In this document: one piece after another, positions 47,989-61,689 of the stretch | Layout: each line of letters starts with the position of its first letter | Position numbering within the stretch: the stretch's first letter is position 1 | Notes under the pieces: model-generated | Seen by the model: the letters and a program-made list of their open reading frames with translations, nothing else | Databases searched by the model: none | Told to the model about the DNA's origin: nothing | Translations under genes and position numbers: made by a program | From: Membranipora membranacea | Lineage: Eukaryota > Bryozoa > Gymnolaemata > Cheilostomatida > Membraniporidae | Length of the DNA: 64,000 nucleotides | Direction of reading: 5' to 3' | Assembly: GCA_914767715.1 (NCBI GenBank) | Contig: OU612075.1 | Location: 8,868,001 to 8,932,000 of the forward strand

Positions 47989-48303
47989 GTGTTCCCAGCT
48001 GTATTCTGCATATGGTGTATTTATTTTTACTGTTTCAGCAAGATGATTGGTGTTTCGTTTTCGTTGCAGCATGTTTTTATTTATTTTCTCATCCTGAAAT
48101 ACGACTGCGCCACATGTGAGCAAAGAGCCATTTTTAACAATGATTGGTGTACATCAACAGAAAATATACTCGGCGATCGACATAGAGTTACATTGTTTGC
48201 ATCTGAAGACAAGTTTCAAAACAATAAGAAATCAGTTAAAATTTCAAAAGAAAAATTCACAGAGTTTGAAGTGACTGTAAATAGTATGTATGACACAGTA
48301 TAA
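47989..48303 (+). CDS. Unrecognised small ORF
   Basis: 104 codons. From an internal Met (48043) it would give 87 residues with a hydrophobic start (SLQHVFIYFLILKYD) resembling a signal peptide, then a polar part with three Cys (CATCEQ, WCTS) and a Lys-rich end. A TTTCAG just before 48041 could instead be a splice acceptor. I recognise no family. It may be a chance frame. Confidence 0.22.
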   Translation: MFPAVFCIWCIYFYCFSKMIGVSFSLQHVFIYFLILKYDCATCEQRAIFNNDWCTSTENILGDRHRVTLFASEDKFQNNKKSVKISKEKFTEFEVTVNSMYDTV

Positions 48304-48309
48304 TCCAGT

Positions 48310-50760
48310 TTGTAGCCGTCTATAATAACGAAAAGCAATAATACGCAGAATTGTCTTGTTTCTGCAATAAAATACATCTTTACACAATGTTACTTCCAGA
48401 TAAGATGATGGTCACAAAACTCTTTTGTAGATCAAAAGTAAAAACAATCAAAGATGCGGACAATGAGTTCATGTACATGTAAGTCATCACAACAGGACTA
48501 TTCTCTAGTAGTAGCTAGTAGTAGTAGTAATAAATGATCATATCCTATTTCTTTAGGTCTGACCTTGACCTTGTGTTATATAGTAGTGGCTGAGATGAAC
48601 ACAAAAGGGGATTTTAAATCAATACTGAACTGATCAGAAGAAGCTAGATTTGTTTAATTTTTTTTATTTTTTAATTTGTTTAATTAATGTCATGATTTGG
48701 TCAATTTAATTTCTGAAATGATAACCACGCTCCTAAGATTGTGATTTAAAAGATTTGTACACATAAAAAGCTGCAGTAACCATGGATAGTGCCAAGAATA
48801 TTTCTCGGGAACGAAAACAATTGAAACATGTCCGAGTTTGTGAGAATAAAGACCTGTATACATATAAAAACATTTTATCATAGATATTTTAAAACCTTTT
48901 TCCTATTCTTTGCTTTTTTCGATCAATGCTTCTCATTCGAAAACTACCACAGTCATGCCAACAAATAAAACTGGAAATTGTTCAGGAAAGTATCAACACA
49001 TCAGTCGTCTCAGAACCAATTGACTCCTCGACTTCTCAAAGCGCCAAATAAGCAGCGTATCAGCTATTAATTAGTAAAATTGTGTAGGTCCATTTTATTT
49101 TACATATCATATGTATTTAATTTTATTTTAACAAGATCCTTAGTCATCGGACTACAGAATTAATTTAAACTGTATCCAAAGAGATGATAAGTTACTAGGA
49201 CTAATGCCATTATCAATTGAGTTACCCAGCCTAATTACGATACCCAAATTAGTTAAGCTGGTTTCACAATAATCTGAATAATTGAGTTCACAACTAAAGA
49301 AGATCAACTTTCTCCTGAATTAAATGAATTTAAGAAATATATTATTATTGACATTTTCTGTTCTTCGTTTTACCTTGTTCAAATAATTAGCAGAGATCAA
49401 ATTTTCAAGCGTATTCAAAATTTTGCTAAAATTGTACCTCCATTGCAGAAATGACAAAAATATGCAACGTTCAAGAATTGGAACGAACAGGTACGAACCT
49501 CTGCAACAGATCAACCATCAAAACTGCAGATAATAAGATTGTCAGCAGTTACAATACTGCCAAAATTGGACAACATCCTTGCATAGGCTAGGGTTGGCTT
49601 TACCTATAGGTCAATCTAGCACTGCCACCCATCACAACTTTCCTGCACACCTCACCTATTGCAGTGAACATTTCACTAAAATAGCTGACGACGATCATCA
49701 ACCCCTGAACTCTCATATTAGAATATATACATTCAGAAAACCTGCTTGTAGAGAAAAAATAGATAAATGCAGGCCACCCAAGTGTAGAACAACCAAAAGA
49801 CAAAATACCTTTTAAGAATTTTATATGCGATTTTCCAACTAATGCACTCCTTTTATTTTTCCATTATGTGCCGTGCATTCGATGCTATCAACCTACCACA
49901 GCATGGATATTAGAATTAGGCAATAAACCAACTTCAAACAAATCGTTATTCAGCCATGTCTCAAATATAGGATAAAAGATGTTTAGCCAACATACTTACC
50001 CGTCTAACTACCAAGCTAGACAACCACTTCTAGACAATGTGAGGCTGGGTGATGTTGACGCAACCAAGGACTCATCGGGTCCAACCAGATTGACTTTTGT
50101 TCTCACTGTATGGAATATCATTTTGTACTCTCTCGAAAGAGCTAAGCTCCCCAAAATTAAAGCATAATGGCATCACTTGCTAACATTTTTTTTAATACTT
50201 TTATTGGCATCAGTTTTATATAACTTCAGGAGTTATGGCCAAACATCACACAGATTATTGCAGCCGTGAGATGTTGCATGACAGCATGAATACCTCAGTC
50301 ACGACTAGGTGGCAGCTGAAACCCTCCTAGATCGACAGCCTACACCGGTACATCTAGAAAACGGCAGCGAGAAAGAATAGAAGATTTTCTAAGTAATGAT
50401 AAGTTGATGAGAAGCAGCTCACACAAGAATTTCCCTACCTACACAAGAGGACATACACAAGAGCACGGTCAATAATACAAACTAAAACCACTCGCATACC
50501 TCGTAGAATTATTACAAGTCCTGGTTTGTACATGGGGAGGATAACTCTATGGCCCGGTATTTACACCAGAGTTCTAGTGCTGTGATATCCGTCAATGATG
50601 ACTCTTGTAGGAAAGGAATGCAGTCTCGATGTCACAACACTACTGCTGATTCACTAAGTGATTAGGTTTCTTATTTGTAATTTTTTTTTTAAATATTTTT
50701 AATCTTTTTGATATATTTTAATATAATATGTTAATTACTTTTTTTATGATATTAGGAAAA
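48310..50760. other. No gene recognised
   Basis: AT-rich DNA with only short frames. A small agtagtagt microsatellite lies near 48510. No repeats or motifs could be assigned. Confidence 0.4.
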
Positions 50761-50762
50761 AA

Positions 50763-51240
50763 TGATTTTAAGCATGCACCATATTATTCAATTCTATAAC
50801 TGCTACTTTTCTACACAGAGTGCGTAATTCAAGATTAAGTTTGGTATGGGCTCTGAAGGAGTAAAAGTTGTCTGAATCCTTTTACCACAGCTTTCAGGTC
50901 AACTTCTCATGGCTCCTAGACATCCGTTTTACCAAATATAAAAGCATGCACAATATTGAATTTGAAAATAATGTTTCTTTTCTTCGCAAAGTGTGTAACT
51001 TCAGATAAAGTTTGGTACGGGCTATGAATTCTTATAGCACAGCTTTCAGGTCAACTTCTCATGGCTCCTAGACATCATTTTTAACAAATATAAAAGCATG
51101 CACAATATTCAATTTGAAAATAATGTTTTATTTCTACACTGAGTGTTTGTTCAGTTTGCTGCGGACTATGAAATCTTGAAGCGCAACTTTCAGTAAATTT
51201 TATGGCCCCAAGAGATCAATTCTACCAAATACAAACAACC
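50763..51240. repeat. Three-copy tandem repeat of about 170 bp
   Basis: Blocks beginning attttaagcatgcaccatatt (50764), ataaaagcatgcacaatatt (50939) and ataaaagcatgcacaatatt (51091) each continue with aataatgtt...agtttggtacgggctatgaa...cagctttcaggtcaacttctcatggctcc. The third copy is incomplete. Confidence 0.85.
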
Positions 51241-51548
51241 CTTATGTGTCAAGCACAGCCAACCCTACATATGGAGGATCAGTCCTAAAGAAGTTTGATT
51301 AAGATGATCAATTTTACACCAGAGAAAAGCATACTGTGCGATGACTTACACTTAAATACAACATTATCCGCATCTCCTTACATTGCTCTATGGTGAATAA
51401 TGGAGTTGTACCCTCTATCTCATAGTTCATTCTTTGCGATGACTGACATATGTTAGTTACTTGACCTTTGGATTCACCTTTTCATCATTGCCAGCTTCTA
51501 ATTAAATAGGCAAATGATAATGCTAATTCATTATCTCTGAAGTAGAGC

Positions 51549-54500
51549 TCACACCAACCAGATCTTCTGCCAATGATCGCGCTGTAGATGTACATGTTGT
51601 CTGGCTGTCGTTGGTGTCATATGTAGGTAGAGAACCAGTCGGCAGCGAGCTCTCCAGTCACTTTCATAATTGCAGAAGGTCAGGCGACTCCTCGATCTCT
51701 GAGTTGTTGTTCCGAAACTAAGTGAGTCACTGTAAATATGAATAAAGCCATTTATGGATGTAAAAGTTTTCAAAAACTATGATATATTATAAGATAAGCT
51801 TCAACTAGACTAAACTGAGTGGTAAATTATAATCACAGGGGCAAGCTAGAGAACTCATCATCAATAGGTGAAAGGAGGTACTTGTGTATGGAAAATCAGT
51901 AATCAACTGTCAATATCAAAATTGAAACTTACCAAAGATTTGTCCGAAAAATCCTTCGGGGGGCCTGGCTGACTATTGGCGCTCGGCAATCCTCCCTATC
52001 ATCATCTTTTCTCATCCACTTTCCAGGACTTTGTGTCACAGTTAATCGAAATTTGTGAATCACTGTAAATATTAATAAAGTCTTCCACGGGATAAATGTT
52101 AATTATTAATAAATGGTTCAACTAATACATAGAATAGATTGAATCAAGGCATATCTGAGTTCATTGATTGGAGGATCAAACCTCATTAAAAAATGGTAAA
52201 CTTTCACACATTCAGATTATTATTTTACATTAGCATTGAGGATTTCATAAATCATGATCAACTTATCACAAATACAATTTTCTATTAACATTTTTTGAGT
52301 AATAGATATGAGGAAGCAAGGTATACAGGAGAGCAAGTACCGAATTTAAATCATGTGTAATAACTGGCTGGAAATGAAGTTAGATTATTGATAAATCCCC
52401 CATTGCATTCAAACCTACCTATGGCAACGTCAAAAGATGCTTCGGGAGGCCTGTCTGTGTCTGACTGTGGTTGCTCAAAGTCCCTCCCTATCATTATCTG
52501 TTCTACTGCTTTCCCAGTCTATTGTAATCGATCAGCAGGATGAGTGAGTCACTGTAAATATAGAAATGCAGCCATTATTGAAGGCTTAAATAAATCAATT
52601 GTAACATAGCCTTTGATTATTTATACAACAAATGGAATGGAACCATGCCCTGTGCCGCTAGAGACTACCAGCGGAATAAGGACAAGCCTAGTGGATTAGA
52701 GAATCTTTATCCATCAACAAAAAAATGGTAATCCTTCACAGTATTTTTTCATGTTTTCATTGACGCTTTTTCTTTATTTAAATGGAGCAACATATCACCA
52801 AAACATAATGTTACAGTGTTTCTCAGTAATATATATTTATAACGTGATTGTGATGCAAGAATGCAGTGTGTGTCAAGCTGTAGGAAAGCAGGGAAAGAAA
52901 TCAAGAAAAGAAGGGGAGAAAGTACCAAGTTTTAATCTTGTGAAAATAACTCCCTGCCTCTATGCTTAAATTAAACCCTATATGATAGTATTCAGCTTAC
53001 CAAATAATTTTTGGGAGGTCTGGCTGACAATTGGTTTGTAGAAGGCCTCCCACCATAATGTATCTCCCACTTTCCAAGTCCTGTTGTGGGTCATCAAATT
53101 GAGTGAGTCACTTTAAGGATAAATAAAGTGACATATGGAGGTGAAAGTTTTCAATTACAACTAACATCATCAAATGGTCACCTTTATTTTTTCAAAGAGT
53201 AAACATGTCAATCTAATTAGAATTTTGTATCTTGTAAGTCTCGGTTAGGTGATTATGAGATTATAATTGGTAATCAGCAGTGCGTGTTTCTGAGTGTATG
53301 ATCAAGAGATTAAAGGCAGTTTCAATACCATGGTAGCGACTGATTCATGTCTACAGACTGATTGTTACTTACAAGTTTGTAGAGGGAGACCTGGTTGGTA
53401 GTTCTCCAGCACTCGGAAGGCCTCCCTATATGTGTTCAGGTTTATCTGTTGTCCTCAGTATCCACATCTAGCAGCCTTCCTCCACATATTGCGGTGCCCT
53501 GTGAGGAGTGAGGCACTGAAAATATGAGTAAAGTCGTGTAAGGAAGAAAAATGATACAGCAACTATAGATATGTCAGCAGATAAATCACAATGCTATGAT
53601 GATGTGAATATTTAAAGACAGCATTGGGGAGTGGATTGAATCAAGCCTACAGCAACTATAGATATGTCAGCAGATAAATCACAATGCTATGATGATGTGA
53701 ATATTTAAAGACAGCATTGGAGAGTGGATTGAATCAAGCCTACTTGGAGCGGTTACCAAATGATAAACCTCTTCAGATATTGAGCAGGAACTGCATACTT
53801 ATAATGCATTCCATTTTTGAGTTTTGAAATTTAGAATGTTACTTAACCGGATCGCAAAGCAATCAGTCATTAAACCAGACTGATAATGATAAAAGCTCAG
53901 CAGCAGTTTATCGAAAGTACTACAAACACAAAAAGAAGTAATTTTGTCGAATTAGAAGGGTAACACAGTTTATTGTCAAACCTACCAATGAAGTCGACCA
54001 AAGATGATCCGGGAGGCCTGACTGACAGAAAAGGGCCTCCCTATCCGAAAACGTTTCCTTTTTTCCAGTAAACAGTAAGTTACTTTGTGTGCCCTGTGAT
54101 AAGAATGAGAAATATGCATCAGATTTGTTATCAAATCAACTGGATTTGGGTTGCTTCCCCTTTGAAAACATACCTATACGCTTTAGCAGGCTAGAGAAAC
54201 TGAATCGTACAAAAAACACGAATTATGAAATGAACGGTCTGCAAAATCATTCAAACTGCAATTTAAATTTATGACTAGCATTGTAGGCTACTTTTTTTTG
54301 TAAATTTTTACAACCGGGTTCAGGAAAGTTTCTGAGAGTGGTATCAAAATAAGTAAGAAGGTTTCATTGCAAGGTGAACACTGAATGATCTCTTATGATT
54401 TGAAATTTACTCACAAGTTGATCAGGGAGGCCTGGCTGATCTCATTACTCTATCACTCAGAAGGCCTCCCTCTCTATGTTCAGGATTATATGTGTTTTTG

Positions 54501-54910
54501 TTATCAACGTCAAGTCATATTGGGCAGCCTCCTCCGGACATTGCGGTGCCCTGCGATGAGTGTGGCGCTGTAAATATGAGCTATGTTGTGAGGATGCACA
54601 AGAATACAACATATGGCAATGTGTCAGCCCTATACAATAATGAACAATCTCTTAGAAGTCGAGGATCTTGTTAAAAGAGTGGATGAAATCAAGTTTATTT
54701 CAAACGACCATTAATTCTGGGTTACTGCTAAGGTGAATACAGAATGGTCTCATATGTTTTGATTGTCACTCACAAGTTCATAGAGGGAGGCCTGGCTGAT
54801 CACATCATAAAGCACATGGAGTACCTCCCTCTCTGTGTACAAGTTGATCTGTGTTGAAGTGTTGGTGTTGAGCATTACTGTCCCAGGTTGGAACCAGTGA
54901 TACAAGTCTA
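51549..54910 (-). repeat. Array of splice-bounded exon-like units, each with a hairpin
   Basis: Seven units at 400-600-base spacing, centred near 51970, 52465, 53035, 53405, 54025, 54450 and 54805, plus a terminal block at 51549-51729. On the minus strand most start after a TTTACAG acceptor followed by TGACTCACT-like sequence, and they end at GTAAG, GTAGG or GTGAG donors. The terminal block (DSLSFGTTTQRSRSRLTFCN, ending in TGA) joins in phase to the unit at 51929-52062 (frame IHKFRLTVTQSPGKWMRKDD). Other units have stops in all frames from the conserved acceptor. Plus-strand GGGAGGCC...GGCCTCCC stems occur in every full unit. A perfect 100-bp-class tandem duplication lies at 53549-53750. It may be a decayed repeated-exon gene or a multi-exon non-coding RNA. 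Confidence 0.55.
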
Positions 54911-56626
54911 ATCACAACACGTGAAGTCTTCAGTCTTCAGAAACCGTTTGAATTATCGTACAGGTCCCTGTTAGAATAAAGGCTTGTTATTTGATTTTGC
55001 ACCACATAGCAGGGACATTGTGTTTGTGTCAAGCTTTCATTAAGTTTAACTCAACCAACGCATTCGTAACAATACAACAAGAACTATAAGAAAAGCCCAT
55101 GTGCCAATATTTATTATAATTCCAGATAATATTCTCAACAAGAGATGAATACTGTACCTGTTCCTTATCGAAAAGTAGTACACTGTGTATTACTCTGTTT
55201 GCTTTGGTATTGAAATTTAAACCCATCCAAGTTGTTGAGCACATCTTCCTTCCCTGCTAAATAATAAGTGAATCTTATATGGTTTTTATATGAGACAATA
55301 ACCAAGTGAACTCAAAGACCAAGACACTCTAGTCTGAGCCCCAAACACTCTTGCCCCTGTCAAATGGCCCCCTGTCAGCCTGCCCCCTGGCCAGAGAGTA
55401 ATCATGATGCCAACCAAAATTTAAATGCTAGGGATGGAAACATAAAAAACTAATCAGAAAATGTCAACATAAATGTTGTTATCCCCAATAATTTAGTATA
55501 GGTTTATGTGAGTTCATGACAGACCCTAGCACTAACCATCAAACATCGGAGGAAAAGGTCTCAAATGTACTTACTAATTGCTTACTAAGCTTCACGAAGA
55601 CGTTTGATCGGTTCGACTGCTGATGCCCAACTGATTTGAGAGTATTTTTTATGATGGCTTTATAATGATTTATGATTTCATTGTAATGTTAGGAATTTTA
55701 TAACAATAAGAAGATCAGAACAGAAAAAAGAGAGCAAAAAAAAACAAGTAAGCCTCATAGTTGCCCCTCAACACAGTGTTTTAGGTGAGACACAAAGCCA
55801 TCCCTAGTTTATGTGTTCAAACAAGAGCCAGCTCCGATCAGAAGGAAGGTATTTGCAACAATTCCAAAGCCTATTTGTTATTTTACTATTTTTAAAAGTA
55901 ATAAGTTTGCTCCACATATAGAATTAGTAGAATCTAAAAGCAATAGCCTAATATGTATAATGCGTAAATTTTCATTCCATTATCGTACAATGTGATGGAA
56001 TGCCACAGAACCTCGCTTGCTGCTGTTCAGGCAGAGTGTGATATACATGTATGTTGGATCCTAGGGGAGCAGTTCACCAAATGGATCTCAAGTAGGGAGC
56101 GTGGCAAGTATTTACACCACTGATTATAAATACAGCGCATCTTCAAAAAGCAGGATTTATTGAGTAGAATATATCAAAATTCATGGACGCAGCCTTTCTC
56201 AATAAAAAGTATAAACAGTTGACAATTCGAGACTAACAATTAGTGTTGTTTTCAAGATTGTTGGCAGTAGTTTTTACATAAAAATGTCAGAATTTTCCTG
56301 TTTGTAGAATAGGATAGTGTTTTGTAATATGACAAATCTTTCGAAGCGCTGCTAATATTCCTTCTGATTATTTTGAAAAGTAAATGCAGAGTTAGATATG
56401 AGGTTTTTCAAATAATTATGGTGTGCCTCATGGAATTAATATGCAACAGAAAACACTAATCCCAGCAAACCAACTCTAAAAATTGAGCTGAAAGAAGTTA
56501 TATTTGGCAGGAGCAATCTATCATTCATGGAGATTTTGATCACCAAAAGAGGGTTAAATCTTGCTCTCACATTGGAATGCCTTGCAAGGTAATAAAATAA
56601 TGTGGGCTTCAGCTCCTTTCACACAT
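54911..56626. other. No gene recognised
   Basis: Spacer between the exon-like array and the 3' end of the TRIM-like gene. Short frames only. Confidence 0.4.
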
Positions 56627-56687
56627 TCATCCCAAGACAAGCTCCACCTCATCAACTGTCGCACCCCAGCCAGGGTTATTTGGGAAG

Positions 56688-59600
56688 CTATTCCTGAAGG
56701 AGTTTAGCCATGATTGAGTCAATATTCCTATGTCTCCAGCTTGATGCTCCACCCAAACCTTCTATCGGTTTGCTGACTGATTTTCTCACCCTGACTCGAT
56801 CACCTATGTCCATGTCCTTTTTAACTGGAATTAAAAAAAATTAATCCAAAAATAAAAAAATACCTATTCTATTCAGAAAATTAGCCGGATGGGGTTTGAC
56901 GGTTGTTTCTGATGATGGAGTATTTGAGCTTATCACAATGCTTAGAACTTTGCATAATAATGCTCAATAGGCGGCTTATTACCAAAAACGCTGACGGTAA
57001 AAATTATGTATAGTGTTAGAGATTGTCCGCCCTTCTCATATATGAGATATGAGGTATTCATGAGGTATATGAGGTATGAGGGTATTCTGTACTTCACTAT
57101 CACTTTATCTTTTTGAGAGAACTGTAAAAATTAATAAATGAAGCTATCTACTATTGTATAATGTCTCCTGACAATGGAACTATATTTATTGTATTTTGAA
57201 GTGGTAGCTTATAAGGTTGGCACAGAACTAGGCCCAATGAATAAATCATAGGTCGTAGATGAGAAGGAAGGACGATTTCTAACACGATTCATAATTTTTA
57301 CCCAAAAGTGCTCTGAATTTTCTAAATGTGAAAAATTTGCATAACTACTGCAGAACTAGCTGCCAGACTATATATTGCTGTGGTCCTTCCGAAGTCTTTA
57401 AACTATCATAAAAGCAAAACTACGGAGAGATTGAGCAAGTATAATAAGCTGTTCAGCTAGTAATTTTAGCTCCCGTAAAAAGGGGAGTTGAGACCAAAAA
57501 GTAAACAACTTACTATTGCAACATTCAAATCAGTCAATGTGCGGATGATTTTAGCTAGATTTGGAGTTGGCTATTTCAACAGAGGCGAAACTGAGAGGGT
57601 AAACTCTAGCATATGCTGGATTTTACGCAAAACTTTTACAGTGAAAAAACTCAAAGCACTTTTCGTAGAAAATATTGAGAGTGTTAGGAAGCCCTCGATC
57701 ATCTTATGCTATTTGTGAAGAAGTTCAGTCTTTACAGTGATCGAAAATATAGATAAGTTGCAGTGAATCGGACCTCATTTCTAAGCTGAGTTTGGCGATA
57801 AAATTGCGATGTATACTGACCGCAATTTTACAATATATGCTAGCCCAAACATCACTCATTCAGATTCTCACCTAAGTCTGGCAGATTGCCCTGCCCTGGC
57901 CTTATATGATACGCTTTCTCTTCGGACAGCGATAAAGGAATTTTTATCTCATCTTCTTTACCTGGAAAAATCAATGCCGAGAAGACCTCATAACCTCACA
58001 AACTCGAACCAATTTTTTAAACGGTACATGTGTGCAAGACTGTTATGAAAAAAAAGAGAGAAAACCGCCACATACCTCCCACACATGTGATTTGAGAAAA
58101 GTCCTCTTGATGAAGATCAGCAATTAGGACTTTTACTTAAAATCAGTGCAGAACTCCATTGATACTTTGACTAAGTTGTCATAGGAATGCTCAATGAATC
58201 TCTGTTATCATATACTTTTCCGTTAGTATACAGTTAAACAAAATAGAATTAAAATCTGCTTTTTCACTCCATTTCCCTTCAGCGAGATTCAATCATAATT
58301 AATAACAAATTTCCATTTCTTGGTCTCCAGTGACAAAAACGACAACATGATACCTTTGAAATTAAAAAAAATATTGATAACATTTAAGTGCCTAATGTAT
58401 TTTGTGCTTTATTTAACAGTTTATGCCTAATACAAAAAACATACCCTTAGTAACTGTAGTCATATCTTTGGATAGAAGTACAATGGTGGATGGTAGATCC
58501 TGCTCCACTAAAGTCTCAAGTGATAATTTGTACTTGCTGTGCCCATTAACAACATCAACCTGTCAAACAAACGTAGGACTATTTTACTAAAGATAAATTT
58601 CAATAAGTTATCTCACCCTGCAAATGCTGCTGAAATAGGCTGCTAGGCTCTCGCCCCCAAATTGCTCAGTCATTGATGGAACTGTATAAGTTCTGACATC
58701 TGAGTGAGCGATTTAGGAACAAATTTGTCTAATTGACAGACCAACAAAAGTGATTGATAATTTTGATCAATGTGATAGTGATAACTTGCTTTAGTAAAGC
58801 ATTGCTCTTCCTATTTGAAAGACCACCAGGTGTCATGTTCAATGTCTCATGTCCGAGCACATAATAATCCAATATAAACGTTTGCCTTTCTATTGTCCTA
58901 ATATTATATTTCCGCAAATCTATTGTTAAGGCTAGGTCTACACATACAGAAGAAAACTTCCAATTTAAATGGATGTTCTACTCAGCTAAACTGTAAAATA
59001 GAAGCAAGGATTTAAAAAAAAGTGGTTCAACTCAGGGAAATTTGATTTCTCTGCTATCACAGAAACCAACACATAGTTCACGAGAAAGATATTTTAAGAT
59101 TTCAGCGAGTAACAAACCAGTTGCTGATTTCACTGGTTCAAATGCCATACCCAAAAATAAGCATTTATGTGAATGAGTTTTTAGTCATACCTCATGTCCG
59201 TCTTGTACAGCAGTATCAATAACTTTCAGGTCCCTAGTCAGTTCCTCAAGTTTAGAGGCGAGGCTCTCATTGATAAAGTTATCAATGCGCTGCTTTGCTT
59301 GTGTTCTTTTACTGACAAAATCTTCTTCAAAAGCAAGATACTTAGCTTTGGTGTTGGCAATCTGAACATAATAATAATCTATATCATTGGTGAGAATAGA
59401 GGCGTATCGAGTATAGATATACTAATTCAATATCAATAACACACTAGCCTTGTCACACTGCCACATTTTTTGTATATGTAAGAAAGTAAAAAGTAGCCGC
59501 GTGATAGGGCTAATAACACGCCATGATGAAAAAGCATAAACAAAGGGTGCTTCGAAAACAATTGATGGATGAGTTTTCTTTGAAGGCAAACCTGTGATTC

Positions 59601-61680
59601 CATCGTTGATCTAATCTGCCCACGAAGAGTTTGAGTCTCAGCCTCAAATTCTGTAGATAGCCGCTCACACCCTTTAAAATACTCTTGCAGCTGGGTCTTC
59701 TTCTTTTGAGCTTTTTCCTGCATCGCCTGCAGACCTGATCTGAGTTCCTTGGCCAGTTTCCCTAAGGGTACGGTGTTGTGATGCGGTTTATCTATAAAAA
59801 AATCAGATGCAAAATATTACAAGTTCGAATAGCACAAACTGTAGCAAGAGAGGGGATGGGATGATAAAATGTAAATGCTCGTAAAGTCCCTCTATCAACA
59901 TGCCTGCTTGTCATTGAGATCATGCTGATAATTATAGAGAAAAATCAATTCATTTTCCAACAAGCATCGAGTCAGGACTGGGTGTTTAAAGATTTCAAAC
60001 CTGCACTTTTTGTTTGTTTTGTGAAATCTGATTTTGGACTGGCAGGCCAATTGTCCCAGTAAGGTTTTCAAGCTAATGATATTACAGATGCCATGGTACT
60101 ATTACTATTGTTTGATATTTGGAGGTTCACAAAATATGAGATATCAATAGTCTAACAGAAACAGACGATGGAGGTATATTCTGACCAAGTTATCCTAAAT
60201 GACCAAATGTTGCATGATCATGAGCTTCCTCTCCGTCGAGGGAATTTATATTTTTGGTTTTGAAGATAATTTTGAACGAATGAAATCAGCAGAGCAGCAT
60301 GAGTTAACATAACCGAGACCACTCACCGCCACATTTGCTGTCCATCTCATCATCACATTCAACACAGAACTGCTGAAAGCAGTGCTTACATGCCAGTTTT
60401 AAGGGCTCCTTGTGCTTGTGGCAGAAACGATCCTTGAGGCGGTTGGCGTCCTTGACAAAGTCTGCTATGCTGATCACATTTGTATGCATTGGGAAAAAGT
60501 CTTCATGGCTCTACAACAATGTTTGAAATTATGTGTATATGATATATAAACCCAATTATTCCTCATACATCATTCATGAGACAATAGAGTTGAAGCATCG
60601 CGTGAATAAGCACCAACCAAGATAATGAAACACACTTGCTGAAATTTGGTTAATGCTTGGCTGAATGCGACTTTATGAGTTGATATAAGAACATTAAACT
60701 TTTTTGAATATGCAGATAGTGTTAAAGTTTATCTAGTTTAATTTCATCTCATGTTGGGGGTAGTGATAATTTGTAAAAGTCCGTTTCCCCCTTGCAAGCC
60801 ATCATATGCAACAATTTGGATGGAACACTTTCAGCGACATATTAAGCCGATTGCAATGTAATAAAATGGTCGCCTTTGATATTTGAATACCTTTTCATGT
60901 TCTTTACACATCTTTTTTGGACAGGTGATGCAGTAAACCTGAGCAAGCGGTATAGGCAACGTCCTTCCTCCAGTCCTGACACACACTTCACAGCTATGTC
61001 CTTCTGTGAGGCCTGACCCTGGGACATAAACTTCCAAATCCTCTGGAGACAAGTCAAAAGCCCTCCTAGAAGAGATTTATAATGTGAATATATACAGGAG
61101 CAAGTGCAAACCGAGGCTCAATCGATTGCTGCATCAGCTTATTTCATTCATTAAATTGAAATTAATATATTAAGTCAATCTCAACCAATCGTTCTATCCA
61201 TAAATATCTTGATTTGATGGATGGTTAGGCTTGCATTAGGTACTGCATTTTTGAAAAATTTGCAGAGGATTAAGTCGGAGGGATACCACGTCAATATAAT
61301 CATCAAACGCACCTTACTGAGATGGTAGCAACAGGGATCAATTAGCACTGGAACTAAATATAGTGGTGATTAATAAAAACTTAATTAAAATTGTTCAATT
61401 AAAGTCAGGTGGTCTTATCATACGCCACACCCTGAAGCATGGGCGGCGAGATACCAGTTGTATGCGGGTTCATCATTATTCAATATTTTTATCCCTCTCA
61501 CCTGCATTTGGGACATTGAAGTATCTTGTTAGCAAGGACATCATCTTTTATACATACAAGACAATAGACATGTCCACACGGAAGCCGTCTCGGATCCTTC
61601 ATTTCTGTTTCTGAACCGAAGCAATATGCACACTCTAACTCTTGAGACTTATCGTGTTGATCCTCTGCAGATGCCATCAT
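56688..61680 (-). CDS. RING / B-box / coiled-coil (TRIM-like) protein with MIB/HERC2-like C terminus
   Basis: Likely an E3 ubiquitin ligase. Eight exons: 61502-61680, 60891-61065, 60327-60510, 59592-59791, 59191-59361, 58445-58559, 57872-57961 and 56688-56824. Their sum is 1251 bases (416 residues) with all phases consistent. Residues 17-59 form a complete C3HC4 RING (C17, C20, C35, H37, C40, C43, C56, C59). A first B-box-like zinc finger follows (C85, C88, C105, C108, C113, H116), then a second B box (C148, H151, C159, C162, C167, C170, closing near H183/H184) and a coiled coil (about 181-303). A linker leads to DIGDRVRVRKSVSKPIEG, the start of a MIB/HERC2-type module. In exon 8 the rest of that module (FPNNPGWGATVDEVELVLG) lies in another frame ending at 56627, so this frame stops early at TAG 56688-56690. 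The start is the first of two adjacent ATGs. Confidence 0.85.
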
Positions 61681-61689
61681 CGAATTGTA

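Noticed and set aside
57488-58048. Plus-strand frames at 57488-57718 and 57809-58048
   Set aside because: They lie in introns of, or antisense to, exon 7 of the TRIM-like gene and show no domain.
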